Positions 33,959 to 45,136 of a stretch of DNA of 64,000 nucleotides are shown here, piece by piece; within the stretch, counting starts at the first letter, position 1, and each line of letters begins with the position of its first letter. The stretch comes from Hexactinellida sp. DTS-2022 (Eukaryota > Porifera > Hexactinellida), in NCBI GenBank assembly GCA_028753945.1, contig JAPNXP010000015.1, positions 2,108,001 through 2,172,000 on the forward strand. The letters are read 5' to 3'. Made by a program: the position numbers and the translations under genes. The notes below the pieces were generated by a model, which saw only the letters and a list, made by a program, of their open reading frames with translations, did not search any database and had not been told where the DNA came from.

Positions 33959-36950
33959 TATAAATAACTAATTGATAACACAATGAATAATCAGTGATAC
34001 ACATACGTCATACGAATTATCTTTCAATATTAAAATAATTACAAATATACTAAAGTGTATCCAGTTCCCCGCAAATACTGTTTCTCAGAACAAGATCCTA
34101 GGAAATCTTGTTCCCCTAGCCAAATAGACAATATTGGACCCCACAGTATTCACTAATAAATTATGTACAAATTTAAATTGACTAGGATTATTATAACATG
34201 TGGAAATTAATTAATGAGAGAAACAGATCAGTGGCGGCGCCAGGCGCCTAAAAGTGGGACGGACACGCGATCGGAGCGAGCATAAATTGGGGGTCTGGGG
34301 GACGCTCCCATAAATTTTTAGAAACATGCCCTCTAGAATTTCGGAAATGCCCCTCTGATAGCTGGAATGTATATTTAGACTCATTTACAAGCCCTAATAG
34401 AATCATTTATAAAAAAACTTGCTAATTGACAGTGACGTAAACACAACAAATATTGGTGGGGGGAGGAATTGATTTATATAACCGAGCGAGCGAAATTTTA
34501 GACTTTCAAGCCCTACAGAAATGTTTCCAGGTCATTATTGGCTTGCTTCCTGGGATTTGACTTGTATTTGTTCTTTCTTAAATATTTAATTAATAAGAAA
34601 AATTAGACGATAATTATCCAAGTATTAGTATACTCCCCGAGATTTACGCCCATATTAAGGACCCAGATCGCTATTGCATATTGGATCCTTAAATCCTTTG
34701 CAATTAGACGAACATCACTCTACTAGTCTACTTACATTATAGCTGATAATTTTCTAATATGTGAGGGTGGGACCTGGGGGTTGCTACCCAGAAACATTTT
34801 AGGATTTTTTTACATTCGAGCCAGGAACAAAATTGGGGGCAGCTGCCCAGGCTAGCACCCTAAAACTTCACTACCAAATATCTACTGTACTACTATGGAA
34901 TAAGTTTATTGACTTTGTAATCAAAAATGAAATTATTTTCATTATTAGTATTTGGGTAAAAAAATAGAACTAAGGTATCAAAAGAAGAGAACATTAAAAT
35001 ACACCTTAGTATAAAACAGAGCAAATATTGCAGAGACAAATTAGAATAGATAAATTCTGAAACATAAAATAATTAACTAATACGTAATAACCTATAGCAC
35101 TATTAGTAAAGTACTAATTATTGTGCACATTCATACTTTCGAAAGCAAATTTGTCCACACCAGGACAAAATGGTTTAAAACCCGGACACCGCCAAATGGT
35201 TCTAGCATCTAGACCCGGATTATCCGGGTCAAACCCGGATGTCTGGCTTAAATACTTAGATTTAATAACATTCTGAATTATTGGGGTATACTCCGGGACC
35301 CGGCGGAAGAATATTATTCTTTTGAGATGCTCTATATACAAAGCAAGATTTTTTGGAAATTTCGCATCAACTATTGGTGCTAAAAGAATTTTGAAACGCG
35401 CTCAAAAGATCAACAACACCTGTTAATTAATTAATTAATTAATAACAAAATTATGTGATCCGATCTGTACCACAGTTATTTGTATTCTAATTAGTCTAAC
35501 TTTAATTAATGAAAATTTTATAATTTGGGAATAGTTACGAATGAGAACTAGAAATCATTATTTCTTTCAAATTAAATAATTAATGCATAAAAATTGTCAT
35601 TATCTAAAATAAGTGAATATTTTCCTAAAGCATGGAATTTAAAACCTAAGTTTCAAACCAGATATACATAAAATTCTTATTCGATTTGCAAACTGAAAAG
35701 AAGGGTAGCGGGTTATTCCTATTTTAGATGAAAGCCTACAGTAGTATTCAAATAGGAAATAACTTATATGTAGACCGTCTATTTCTAGACCAGGTTTTCT
35801 TACATATACATTTGTATTACCCATAGACAGCAGGGCTTTTGGTCTACAAAATTTATAGACGGTCTACAAATTAATCAAGCATATCATTTACAGTCCATAA
35901 ATAAATAATATGTTGTCTATGTTGCAGTTAATTAAATGACGGTAATTATAATCCATTAACCATATTGGAATACGTACGTAAATATTAAATAAATAAACAC
36001 TAGCTGATACATTGGCGTACCGTTATAAATGCCGCCCGGGACGAAACGGGATTATGCCACGCCCCGCCCAGGCATGAGATAATAATTAGCTACTGCTTAA
36101 TAAATTGAACATCTGTTTAAAATTTAAATAAATTTTCTTGATTTCATAGTCGCAAAGTTATTGATTATTTTATCAAAATTCGTAACATTGGTAATGTCTC
36201 TCAATGGATAGGATTGTCAAACTCGTTAATCGAATTTCACTCATTGTGCCAAGGTAAAATAAAGAATAAATTTATATATATACTATAAACTGTACGCCAC
36301 TGAGTTAGTACATACTATTAATTCAGAAAAATACACAAAGGTTCTCTAATCATAATATCGACATAGTATAAGTTTTAATTAATTCTCACCTTGTTATTAT
36401 ACCTATATTTATATAATTAGACTCTAGGATTGTTAAACGGGTTTCAAATTACACTGTAAACTTGCTTGAATTGGTCTATGCAATATTACAATATAATTAT
36501 AATCTATTCTAATACATAAAATAATTGTTTATTCCCGACAATAAGTATCAAATAAAGCAGAGGACATTTGACATAATCTTATTCATTCAATTTAATTTAC
36601 AATATCAACATGTACTTAATATTAGTGAATTTGTCAACTTAGTGTTTGATAATGTTGTTCAATTTATATTCATTAATTCATTGCAACTTGTGGTGCATAA
36701 TATGATGTAGGTACTAGATACTAGGTAGACTTAGTAAAGTGCATTGAAACCCAAGATTTATTAGATACCCTCTTAGGTACTGTTCAAATGTTACGTTACG
36801 CATAATTCCAAGAAAATTAGACACCCCTCCCTTATGACACGCTTTTTTGAATATTTTCTATTACAAAAAGGAAGATTTGTCAGACATTGGTTGACCACCT
36901 CCCCTTGAAAGCGTTACGTAATATTTGAACGGCCTCTTACCACGAGACTG
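33959..36950. other. Intergenic, no gene recognised
   Basis: Upstream of the fusion gene. The bases just before its ATG read TTATTTATA on the minus strand, too close to be a usual TATA box. One hAT-like end occurs at 34229. Regions with CCCGGACACC and ACCCGGAT words (35170-35300) suggest another decayed element, but no paired end was found. TTAATTAATTAATTAATTAA lies at about 35422. Confidence 0.5.
34229..34330. mobile_element. Left end of a hAT-like element (fragment)
   Basis: CAGTGGCGGCGCCAGGCGCC at 34229 resembles the starts of hAT MITEs in this window, followed by GGGGGTCTGGGGGACGCTCC, a phrase also present inside 14181-14695. No matching right end or duplication was located. Confidence 0.4.
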
Positions 36951-36954
36951 TATA

Positions 36955-38000
36955 TTTTGATCAGAAATGATGTATAATTTTGATCAGAAATTTGATGTAG
37001 AACTTTGATCAGAAAAGTAGAATTTTGATCAGAAAATTCATGTAGAATTTTGATCAGAAGAGTAGAACTTTGATCAGAAATAAAGAATTTTGATCAGAAA
37101 TAAAGAATTTTGATCAGAATAGCTCATTTCTGATCAAATTTCTACCGACTCGCTAATTTTGATCAGAAGAGTAGAACTTTGATCAGAAATAACGAACTAT
37201 GATCAGAAAAGTAGAATAGAACTGTTGTATCGTGTTTTGAGGAGCTATCGTATATTGAGGCGCTATATGATACACTAATATAAACCATGGATATGCTATT
37301 ACCAATTATACTGTGGTATTTTGAGGGGCTCTAGTAGATTGAGACGCTACTATAAATGTGATTTCATATCATTTTGCATTATATCATGTACTCTAGACTC
37401 TGTATAAGTGAACCATAGATGCGCTATAAAAATTATATTGTAGTATTTTGAGGCGCGTAGTAAACAATTTTCCATTTCGAGAATTCAGTTAATTTAATGT
37501 AAAATTAATTAGTTATCTTAAATTTGCGACTAACTAAGATAAATTACCTCGTAAAATGATATGAAATCACATTTATAGTAGCGTCTCAATCTACTAGAGC
37601 GCCTCAAAATACCACTGTATAATTTGTAATAGCATATCCATGGTTTATATTAGTGTATCATACAGCGCCTCAATATACGATAGCGTATCAAAATACGATT
37701 CAACAGAACTTTGATTAGATATTGAAGTAGAATTTGATCAGAAAAGTAGAACTTTGATCAGAAAAGTAGAATTATGATCAGAAAAGTGGAACTGTGATCA
37801 GAAAAGTGGAACTGTGATCAGAAAAGTAGAATTGTGATCAGAAAAGTAGAATTGTGATCAGAAAAGTAGAATTGTGATCAGAAAATTATCTCCAATTTTG
37901 ATCAGAATAGTAGAACTTTGATCAGAAAAGTAGAATTTTGATCATAAAAGTAGAATTTTGATAAGAGAACGTGGAACTTTGATCCGAAAAGATCATTAGG
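36955..38000 (+). repeat. GATCAGAA minisatellite array (interrupted)
   Basis: Tandem ~18-22 bp units of the form TTTGATCAGAAAAGTAGAA at 36955-37217 and again at 37711-38000. The gap is the palindromic element 37224-37704. The stretch from AGATATTGAAGTAGAATTTG (37717) rightwards is matched, in reverse complement, by 44815-45134. Confidence 0.88.
37224..37704. mobile_element. Long-palindrome MITE inserted in the minisatellite
   Basis: Arms of about 160 bp are inverted (37224-37385 and 37545-37704), starting GTTGTATCGTGTTTTGAGG and, inverted, GTTGAATCGTATTTTGATACG. A spacer of about 160 bp separates them. AGAACT flanks both sides (37218-37223, 37705-37710), though this word also belongs to the host minisatellite. 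Relatives carrying ATTTTGAGACGC and CCATGGATGTGCTATTA occur at 58283-58930. Non-coding. Confidence 0.75.
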
Positions 38001-38198
38001 AGATACAATGGTAGATTTTCGACACCCGATAACCCCCAATTAGTATCGCGTTTTTGAACAGTACAAATTATTCTAAGAAGGACGTAGAAGCTCAGAATTT
38101 CTAAATTCGAAAAATTTCAATTAGATATCAATAGTTTAAAATCGGTTATAATTATCGGTCTAACAAATTTGATTAAAAGTCTACCAAAATTTGTTATA

Positions 38199-39035
38199 GG
38201 GTTATTCCATATGAAATCGACAGAAAAACTCTTAAAAATTATACAAGATCTCAGAATCGGTTCATAATTTATATGTGACATATATCACTATAGTTATATT
38301 AACCTATACAATATTAGCTCTTAATTGCACATAGTTTATGAGATACCGCCTGTTGAAAATTGTGCGATTTACAGAAAATTATGTCGGACATTTACATCTC
38401 AACTCTCCAAAATGATCACAATTTATACTATTTACTCACCAAGCGTACCAAACTTCTACACATGTATGAACACATATCAACTAGTAATTGGCGAAAATTT
38501 GGAAGAACATCTCCACATTTTCATGAAGATGAGGGATTAAACTTGCAGGAATATCTGTATTTTGCTGCTTGAGACAAACAAGAACAAATCTCGATGTCTC
38601 CTTGGGTTGAGAACCAAAACTTTAATGACATCTTATCATGGTATCTATGTTTCATAATTGAGTTGATTTATAGAATGTAGTTTAAGCTAATACCCATTTA
38701 ATCAACGATTGTATGTAAGTGTCGGACAGGAGTCCCCTTTTAAAAAATTAATGTGTTGGATAAAATTGATAATCTGTACCTAAGAATGGTTGCACCAAGT
38801 GATTATTAACACCTTATAATTGCCTAAATCAAAATATGAGCTATTATTATACTGGGTAGTCAGAAGTGCTATTAGACATGTTTTAATATGTCGTCATAGT
38901 TATTGTACAAAAATTGAAAATTGGTCAAATTGCATGTTTCTTTGGCTTCATTTGTACTATGAGATATGGAGTGTTATATGGAGCCAGCAACGACCGCTTC
39001 GCGGTTATCGTATGCTACTATAAACCATTTTGTAA
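38199..39035 (+). repeat. Left terminal inverted repeat of the Sola-like element
   Basis: About 837 bp, inverted relative to 42358-43192 with few differences, the largest near 38250 and 38870. Contains the small dyad AACCGC-GAA-GCGGT region (CGACCGCTTCGCGGTTATCG at about 38989-39010). Two 70-codon open frames here are duplicated in the right repeat and are not genes. Confidence 0.9.
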
Positions 39036-39585
39036 TGGTTGCAATAATTTGATGACACCATATATATAATTCATTAGTGAATGACCCCAAAAAAATCCTG
39101 AGAATAGGTTGCTATCGATATCCATGCTTTCATATACAAAATTGACGAGCAACCTAACTTTGTTATAATTCATTGTATTTTGGGCCATTCTATGCCTAGT
39201 CGACCAGTAAATCTATGGTGTCAATGGAAACTCTTAATGTTTTATACCTTCAACAATTTAATGTATAACAAGTTAGAACAATTAAATGCATACATCCATA
39301 CTTTTCTTTAAAGTAATTGTGGTTCCCCTGTTGTTCGGCTATTGATATTTGTTGGATATGCTTCTGATATTTTCTATGGATATTCAACAACGTATGAGTT
39401 AAGCTTCAGTGTGTATTTTATCATTTATTATTTAAATTCAAATGCATGAAAATTGTTGTTATACCTTACATATATATAACAATACACCAAACTGAATCTT
39501 TAAGTTTTTTACAAATTCAACTTTATTTAAAAATCTGTTATCACACTTTACTTAAGTTCATCAATTTGATAAAATTCTATTATCA

Positions 39586-42141
39586 ATGTATGGTACTAGT
39601 CCACGGAAATGTTCGATTGGAAAAAGTCTTCAAGAAGAGTGTCACAAGCTGAAATATTCTAGAAAAGTAGGATTGGTTAGCATTGGGGAGCTTGAAGAAC
39701 ATGCGAGAGAGTTGCTTGAGATCAGGACTGATAAACGTTATGATGCAGATATTTCTACTATTTGTTTCCACCACAAACAAAAATATATCACCAAATACTC
39801 TGATTGGCAATTAAAATGTTGCAATCCGTGGAAGCTGCATACAAAGTCTGTAAGTTATCGCTCTGTTAAAACCATTGCTTTATCTGATACCGATAGATTT
39901 AACGCCATTTTCGAGAAGTCTTGTAATATATCAGTTAAGCCTGGTCAGAAAATGTGTTATGACTGCTATCAAAAGTTGGAGATACTATCCGAACAAATGG
40001 GTGAATCCAGATCAGATGAAGATTTATCGGAACTTGACAATAGTCACAATACTGACATTGAGGTTTACGAAAAAGAAATAGAAAAGGACCGTATTAATCA
40101 GGGTTTAATTCAGTTAGGTTGCACTCCAGTAAAACTGCCCAAGTTAACCATGAAGAAAAGAATTACTTATGGAAAACGAAAATTAGAGAAAATTCAGGAT
40201 GTTTCTTCTAAGACCGTTTCAAACTTGATCGGCGTAAGTCAAGAAGATCTTATAGCACGATCATTCTGTCGGAAATGTACAGATCTTGACGAAATTTTAC
40301 ATGCTGTAAAAGCAAAAATAATGACAGCATCAAGTAATAGCGAAAAAGTTCAATTGCTCACTTTAATACCATCAAGTTGGACTGTTGAAAAGATAAAGAA
40401 CGAGTTCAGTGTTTCAGTTCACATGATAAGGCAAGCTAGAATACTTAAGTCCGAAAATGGAATATTAGCAATGCCCCTACCTAAATCTGGAAGATCTTTA
40501 CCTGATAATGTAACCGAGAGAGTCAGAGAGTTTTATGAAAATGAAGATTACTCTCGTATATTACCTGGAAAAAAAGATTTTATCTCTATTAGAGTTGATG
40601 GCAAACGTGTGCAAAAACAAAAAATATTATTGTTAATCAATTTAAATGAGCTTCATCTGGAATTTAAAAGGTGTCATCCAGATATGAAAATAGGAATATC
40701 TAAATTTTGCGATCTTCGGCCCAAGTACTGCATAACTGTTGGCTCAAAAGGTACACATTCTGTATGTGTATGCAAAACACATCAAAATGTCAAGCTCATC
40801 GTTGCAGCCTTACCATTCATTGAAAAACTAACTTATCATGATTTAATGGAACAACTCGTATGCTCCGTCTCCTCAAAAAAATGCATGCTACACAGATGTG
40901 AAAATTGCCCAGGTAGAAGTGCACTGGTATCATTTTTGGTTAATAAATTTGACAAAGTGACAATTGAAGGAGATCAAAATATCTTTTTCAAACAGTGGGT
41001 AAGCACAGATTATACCACATTGGAAGAACATGTTCTGCCATTATCAGAAATTACTGAAAAATTAATTTCTGAAATTGAAGTATTAACTACGCATCACTAC
41101 ATCGCAAAAAATCAATCCGCTTTTTTGAATTATTTGAAGCAAAATCTGGAACTCCATGAAGCTATAATAATACTAGACTTCTCTGAAAATTATAGTTTTG
41201 TGGTCCAAGATGCCGTCCAGGGTTTCCATTGGAATAATAACCAGTCTACCATTCACCCAATTGCAATATATTATAAAGAGCCTAACGAGGACGTTTGTAA
41301 AGTATGTTGCATGTGCGTGATTAGTGATTGTTTGACACATGACGCAATCACGGTACACAGCTTTATTAAAGTAACTCTTAAGTATTTAACCCAGATACAT
41401 CCTCAATTGTCGAAGCTGTATTATTTCACTGATGGAGCTGCTTCACAATATAAGAACTTCAAAAACATTAACAATCTTCTCTATCATGAAAGAGATTTTG
41501 GTTTGAAGGCGGAGTGGCATTTTTTTGCGACGTCACATGGAAAAAATGCCTGTGACGGCATTGGTGGTACCGTAAAAAGAGAGGCTGCTAGAGCCAGTTT
41601 GAAAGCAGTTACATCTGGTCAAATCATAAATACAAAACAGCTTTTTGAATGGTGTAATTTACATATTAAAGGTATAAAGTTCTTCTATGTATTAAATGAA
41701 GAAGTCGAATCGCTAATATTCCAGCAAGAAGAAAGATTTAAAAAGGCCAAAAAGATACCAGGTATTAGAAGTCATCACTGTTATATTCCAAATGCTACAG
41801 GCGATATAACAGTTAAAAGAATCTCAGAATATTTGATTCCTCATGAACTAACGTCACCAAATGAACATAAAATTATTGACCCAATAGTATCTCTAAGGGA
41901 CTGCAGTCCTGGAAGATTTGTGAGATGTTCCTATGATGACGATTGGTGGATTGGTATCATAAGAGAAACTTCGTTCGAGTTTCAAGATGTCTTAATTAAG
42001 TTTATGCACCCTAATGGACCATCAAAATACTTCAATTGGCCCCAAAGTGAAGATTTGTGTTGGATCCCTGTTGAAGATATTCATGGAATTATTCAGCCGC
42101 CGCAGATTTGCAAAAATGGAAGGGCATATCAGCTATCATAA
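39586..42141 (+). CDS. Transposase (DDD/E type, Sola-like)
   Basis: An intact 851-residue protein within the 38199-43192 element. Residues 60-128 hold Cys/His pairs (CFHH at 60-63, CC at 78-79, CYDC at 124-127) likely to bind zinc. Residues ~262-286 (SSWTVEKIKNEFSVSVHMIRQ) suggest a helix-turn-helix. The catalytic core reads ILDFSENYSFVVQD with Asp531, YYFTDGAASQYKN with Asp616, and HGKNACDGIGGTVKR with Asp657. The C-terminus (~776-835: RCSYDDDWWIGII, KFMHPNGPS, CWIPVEDI) looks like a small beta-barrel. The protein family is common in cnidarian, arthropod and fish genomes as 'uncharacterised' proteins; I assign it to Sola from memory. No premature stop, so the element may be active or recently active. 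The initiating Met is the first in the frame and could be slightly off. Confidence 0.88.
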   Translation: MYGTSPRKCSIGKSLQEECHKLKYSRKVGLVSIGELEEHARELLEIRTDKRYDADISTICFHHKQKYITKYSDWQLKCCNPWKLHTKSVSYRSVKTIALSDTDRFNAIFEKSCNISVKPGQKMCYDCYQKLEILSEQMGESRSDEDLSELDNSHNTDIEVYEKEIEKDRINQGLIQLGCTPVKLPKLTMKKRITYGKRKLEKIQDVSSKTVSNLIGVSQEDLIARSFCRKCTDLDEILHAVKAKIMTASSNSEKVQLLTLIPSSWTVEKIKNEFSVSVHMIRQARILKSENGILAMPLPKSGRSLPDNVTERVREFYENEDYSRILPGKKDFISIRVDGKRVQKQKILLLINLNELHLEFKRCHPDMKIGISKFCDLRPKYCITVGSKGTHSVCVCKTHQNVKLIVAALPFIEKLTYHDLMEQLVCSVSSKKCMLHRCENCPGRSALVSFLVNKFDKVTIEGDQNIFFKQWVSTDYTTLEEHVLPLSEITEKLISEIEVLTTHHYIAKNQSAFLNYLKQNLELHEAIIILDFSENYSFVVQDAVQGFHWNNNQSTIHPIAIYYKEPNEDVCKVCCMCVISDCLTHDAITVHSFIKVTLKYLTQIHPQLSKLYYFTDGAASQYKNFKNINNLLYHERDFGLKAEWHFFATSHGKNACDGIGGTVKREAARASLKAVTSGQIINTKQLFEWCNLHIKGIKFFYVLNEEVESLIFQQEERFKKAKKIPGIRSHHCYIPNATGDITVKRISEYLIPHELTSPNEHKIIDPIVSLRDCSPGRFVRCSYDDDWWIGIIRETSFEFQDVLIKFMHPNGPSKYFNWPQSEDLCWIPVEDIHGIIQPPQICKNGRAYQLS

Positions 42142-42357
42142 TTAATATAAATTAATATTATAGCCAATAAATATTGACAAATAACTGCTTTATCATATTA
42201 AAATTAAACTATCCAACTTCATTTACGGATAATTTTAAGTAAGATTAGATACCTTACAAGAGAATAGCACATAACGCATACAATTTTCGATTTTATCACG
42301 TGTTTGAGTGAATTTATAAAATGCCAAAGGGGGCAAAATATAAAAACAAATAAAAGT

Positions 42358-43192
42358 AATTACTAAATGGCTTATAGTAGCATACGATAACCGCGAAGCG
42401 GTCGTTGCTGGCTCCACATAACACTCCATATCTCATAGTACAAATGAGGCCAAAGAAACATGCAATTTGACCAATTTTCAATTTTTGTACAATAACTATG
42501 ACGACATATTAAAACATGTCTAATAAGTTATCACTTCTGACTACCCAGTATAATAATAGCTCATATTTTGATTTAGGCAATTATAAGGTGTTAATAATCA
42601 CTTGGTGCAACCATTCTTAGGTACAGATTATCAATTTTATCCAACACATTAATTTTTTAAAAGGGGACTCCTGTCCGACACTTACATACAATCGTTGATT
42701 AAATGGGTATTAGCTTAAACTACATTCTATAAATCAACTCAATTATGAAACATAGATACCATGATAAGATGTCATTAAAGTTTTGGTTCTCAACCCAAGG
42801 AGACATCGAGATTTGTTCTTGTTTGTCTCAAGCAGCAAAATACAGATATTCCTGCAAGTTTAATCCCTCATCTTCATGAAAATGTGGAGATGTTCTTCCA
42901 AATTTTCGCCAATTACTAGTTGATATGTGTTCATACATGTGTAGAAGTTTGGTACGCTTGGTGAGTAAATAGTATAAATTGTGATCATTTTGGAGAGTTG
43001 AGATGTAAATGTCCGACATAATTTTCTGTAAATCGCACAATTTTCAACAGGCGGTATCTCATAAACTATGTGCAATTAAGAGCTAATATTGTATAGGTTA
43101 ATATAACTATAGTGATATATGTCACATATAAATTATGAACCGATTCTGAGATATTGAAGATTTGGACTTGTTCATTTCGCATGGAATAACCC
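42358..43192 (-). repeat. Right terminal inverted repeat of the Sola-like element
   Basis: Inverted copy of 38199-39035. It ends at ATGGAATAACCC followed by TATA. Confidence 0.9.
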
Positions 43193-43196
43193 TATA

Positions 43197-43500
43197 CCTC
43201 TAACAAAATTTGTAAAATGTCTAACATATTTTCCATTACCAAACTACTAATAAGTCTAACAAAATCACTGAAAAGTCTAACAAAATTACTGCAAAGTCTG
43301 ACAAAATAACTGAAAATACTTTTCATTAATTGTAGGATTAGGTTAATTAAAGCAGTTAGCTGTATCAGTAATTTTGTACTTTTCATTAATTTTGTTAGAC
43401 TTTCCATTAATTTTGTTAGACTTTTCACTAAGTTTGTTAGACTTTCTACAATTTTGTTAGACCCCTCATTGGTTTTGATAAACTTTCTAGTAATTTTGGT
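43197..43500. repeat. GTCTAACAAAATT minisatellite with inverted halves
   Basis: About 43200-43315 carries GTCTAACAAAATTACTG-type units. About 43365-43470 carries the reverse complement, TTTTGTTAGACTTTCC. The left flank of the transposon (38155-38194) has two more forward units, so the transposon split this array. Confidence 0.78.
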
Positions 43501-44010
43501 AATGGCAAAAAATCACTCGATTTTATCAGAAATTTGGCATTATATAATTAGTAAGTCTATAACTTTGCATTACAGTTGAAAATCGACACGGCATTTGTAC
43601 TTGTTCAACTGATAAGGATCATTTTTGAGGGATAGTTTTTTCTCTACGACTTATACTTTTTGAGATACACATAAGAATACAAAGGTCACTCTCAGGAAAT
43701 CTTGCGGAATGTTCTTTTGTACAAAATAACGGCGACTTTGACCTTTAGTGACGTCAAAAAGGTCAAAATAGTGACAAATTTCCAATTTTTCTTTCAGAAT
43801 CGGAAACCTAGCATGTCAGAGTATATTTGGAAATGCTAATAGAGGAAATATGATATTTAGTTATACAGTATTTGTATAAATGTACCATTGTATCCCTTAA
43901 GTGTAAGGGAAAGCGGAAGTGATCAAAGTTGCAATAGGTAAAAAATTAGGGAATGGCCATATTTAATATATATAGTACACTAATCTAGCAAGATTACGAA
44001 TCCGAAAAAA
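43501..44010. other. Intergenic, nothing recognised
   Basis: No supportable gene or repeat family identified. Confidence 0.45.
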
Positions 44011-44637
44011 AATTCCGAAAAATTCACCTTTGAGGTCACTTTTGGGAGGAAATTTAAAAAAAAAATTATAATAAAATTTTTTTTTCTTTTTTTTCTGCGC
44101 ACTAATGTTGTTATTTATGATTATTATGAACTTATGGAAAAAAATAACAAAAAAGTAAAATTTTGAAAAAAGACTGCGCCAAAAGTGATAAAGGGGAAAA
44201 ATATCATTTTTTGAACCGGACATTCATTGTAAAAAACATAGATAACTAGTGTTTGTCTAGTATAGAATTTCAAATGTTTTTAAGTTTTTATGAGCAATTA
44301 ATTTTTTAGATGGAAAAATATGACTATTTTCGTGTATAACTTTTAAAAATCATTTTTAGAAAATTTTGATCCTAAAATCAAAATTCCCTACTACACAAAC
44401 ACAGCTAAATAGAGTAAGGAACATTTTATAATTGAGGTTACTATTCGAAAAAATAATTTTAGATAGTGAATTCACTTTTCCTGGCTAGTATGGATCAGTA
44501 TAGTATAGAAACTTGATTAAGCTATAACCGAGGATATATGCATTCGCAACTTCTAATATTATGGATATTTACTAGATTGTTATAGAGCAAATTAATAGCT
44601 ATTTCAACTTTCTCAAATTCGAATGTTGAAAATTCAC
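44011..44637 (+). repeat. Dispersed repeat, copy 2 (empty site)
   Basis: Paralogue of 15184-16174 without the hAT insert. A single CTTTGAGG is present at about 44028. Ends near CTCAAATTCGAATGTTG. Non-coding. Confidence 0.8.
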
Positions 44638-44814
44638 TTGCGACGGCCCTAATAATCTCATTATATCAAAGGCCTTTAAGTAATCCATGGTTCGGAGTAG
44701 TAGTAAGGCCTTATATAACGAAGGTCACGCTCAGGTAAACTCACCCCTTTTAAACTGGAAGTCTCATAGATGTCTCTTGTATTTTTATATAATGAGCAGA
44801 ATAAGAATAATTCT

Positions 44815-45134
44815 ACTTTTCTGATCAAAGTTCGATATTTCCGATCAAAGTTTATTCTGATAAAAAATTGGAGATAACTTTCTGATCACAGTTCTACTAT
44901 TCTAATCAAAATTGGAGATAATTTTCTGATCACAGTTCTACTTTTCTGATCACAGTTCTACTTTTCTGATCAAAGTTCTACTATTCTGATCAAAATTGGA
45001 GATAAATTTCTGATCACAATTCTACTTTTCTGATCACAGTTCCACTTTTCTGATCACAGTTCCACTTTTCTGATCATAATTCTACTTTTCTGATCAAAGT
45101 TCTACTTTTCTGATCAAATTCTACTTCAATATCT
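44815..45134 (-). repeat. GATCAGAA minisatellite array, inverted copy
   Basis: Tandem TTCTGATCAAAGTTCTACTT units. From 45134 leftwards, the reverse complement reads AGATATTGAAGTAGAATTTG and follows 37717-37960 unit by unit with the same order of variants. It is two units shorter and is cut at 45134 by a hairpin module. Confidence 0.88.
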
Positions 45135-45136
45135 AA

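Larger units (their letters stand above)
38199..43192 (+). mobile_element. Complete Sola-like DNA transposon, 5.0 kb
   Basis: Ends are GGGTTATTCCAT and ATGGAATAACCC, with TATA immediately outside at 38195-38198 and 43193-43196. This fits a 4-bp target-site duplication, although TATA is its own reverse complement and could instead belong to the termini. Terminal inverted repeats of about 835 bp are nearly identical. One intact transposase gene lies between them. It appears inserted into a minisatellite of GTCTAACAAAATT units, which flanks both sides. Assignment to Sola (probably Sola2) rests on the 4-bp duplication and recalled transposase motifs. Confidence 0.85.

Noticed and set aside
38325..38572. 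Two overlapping ~70-codon frames, repeated at 42828-43075
   Set aside because: They lie in the inverted terminal repeats of the Sola-like element and have no recognisable domain; identity reflects the repeat.
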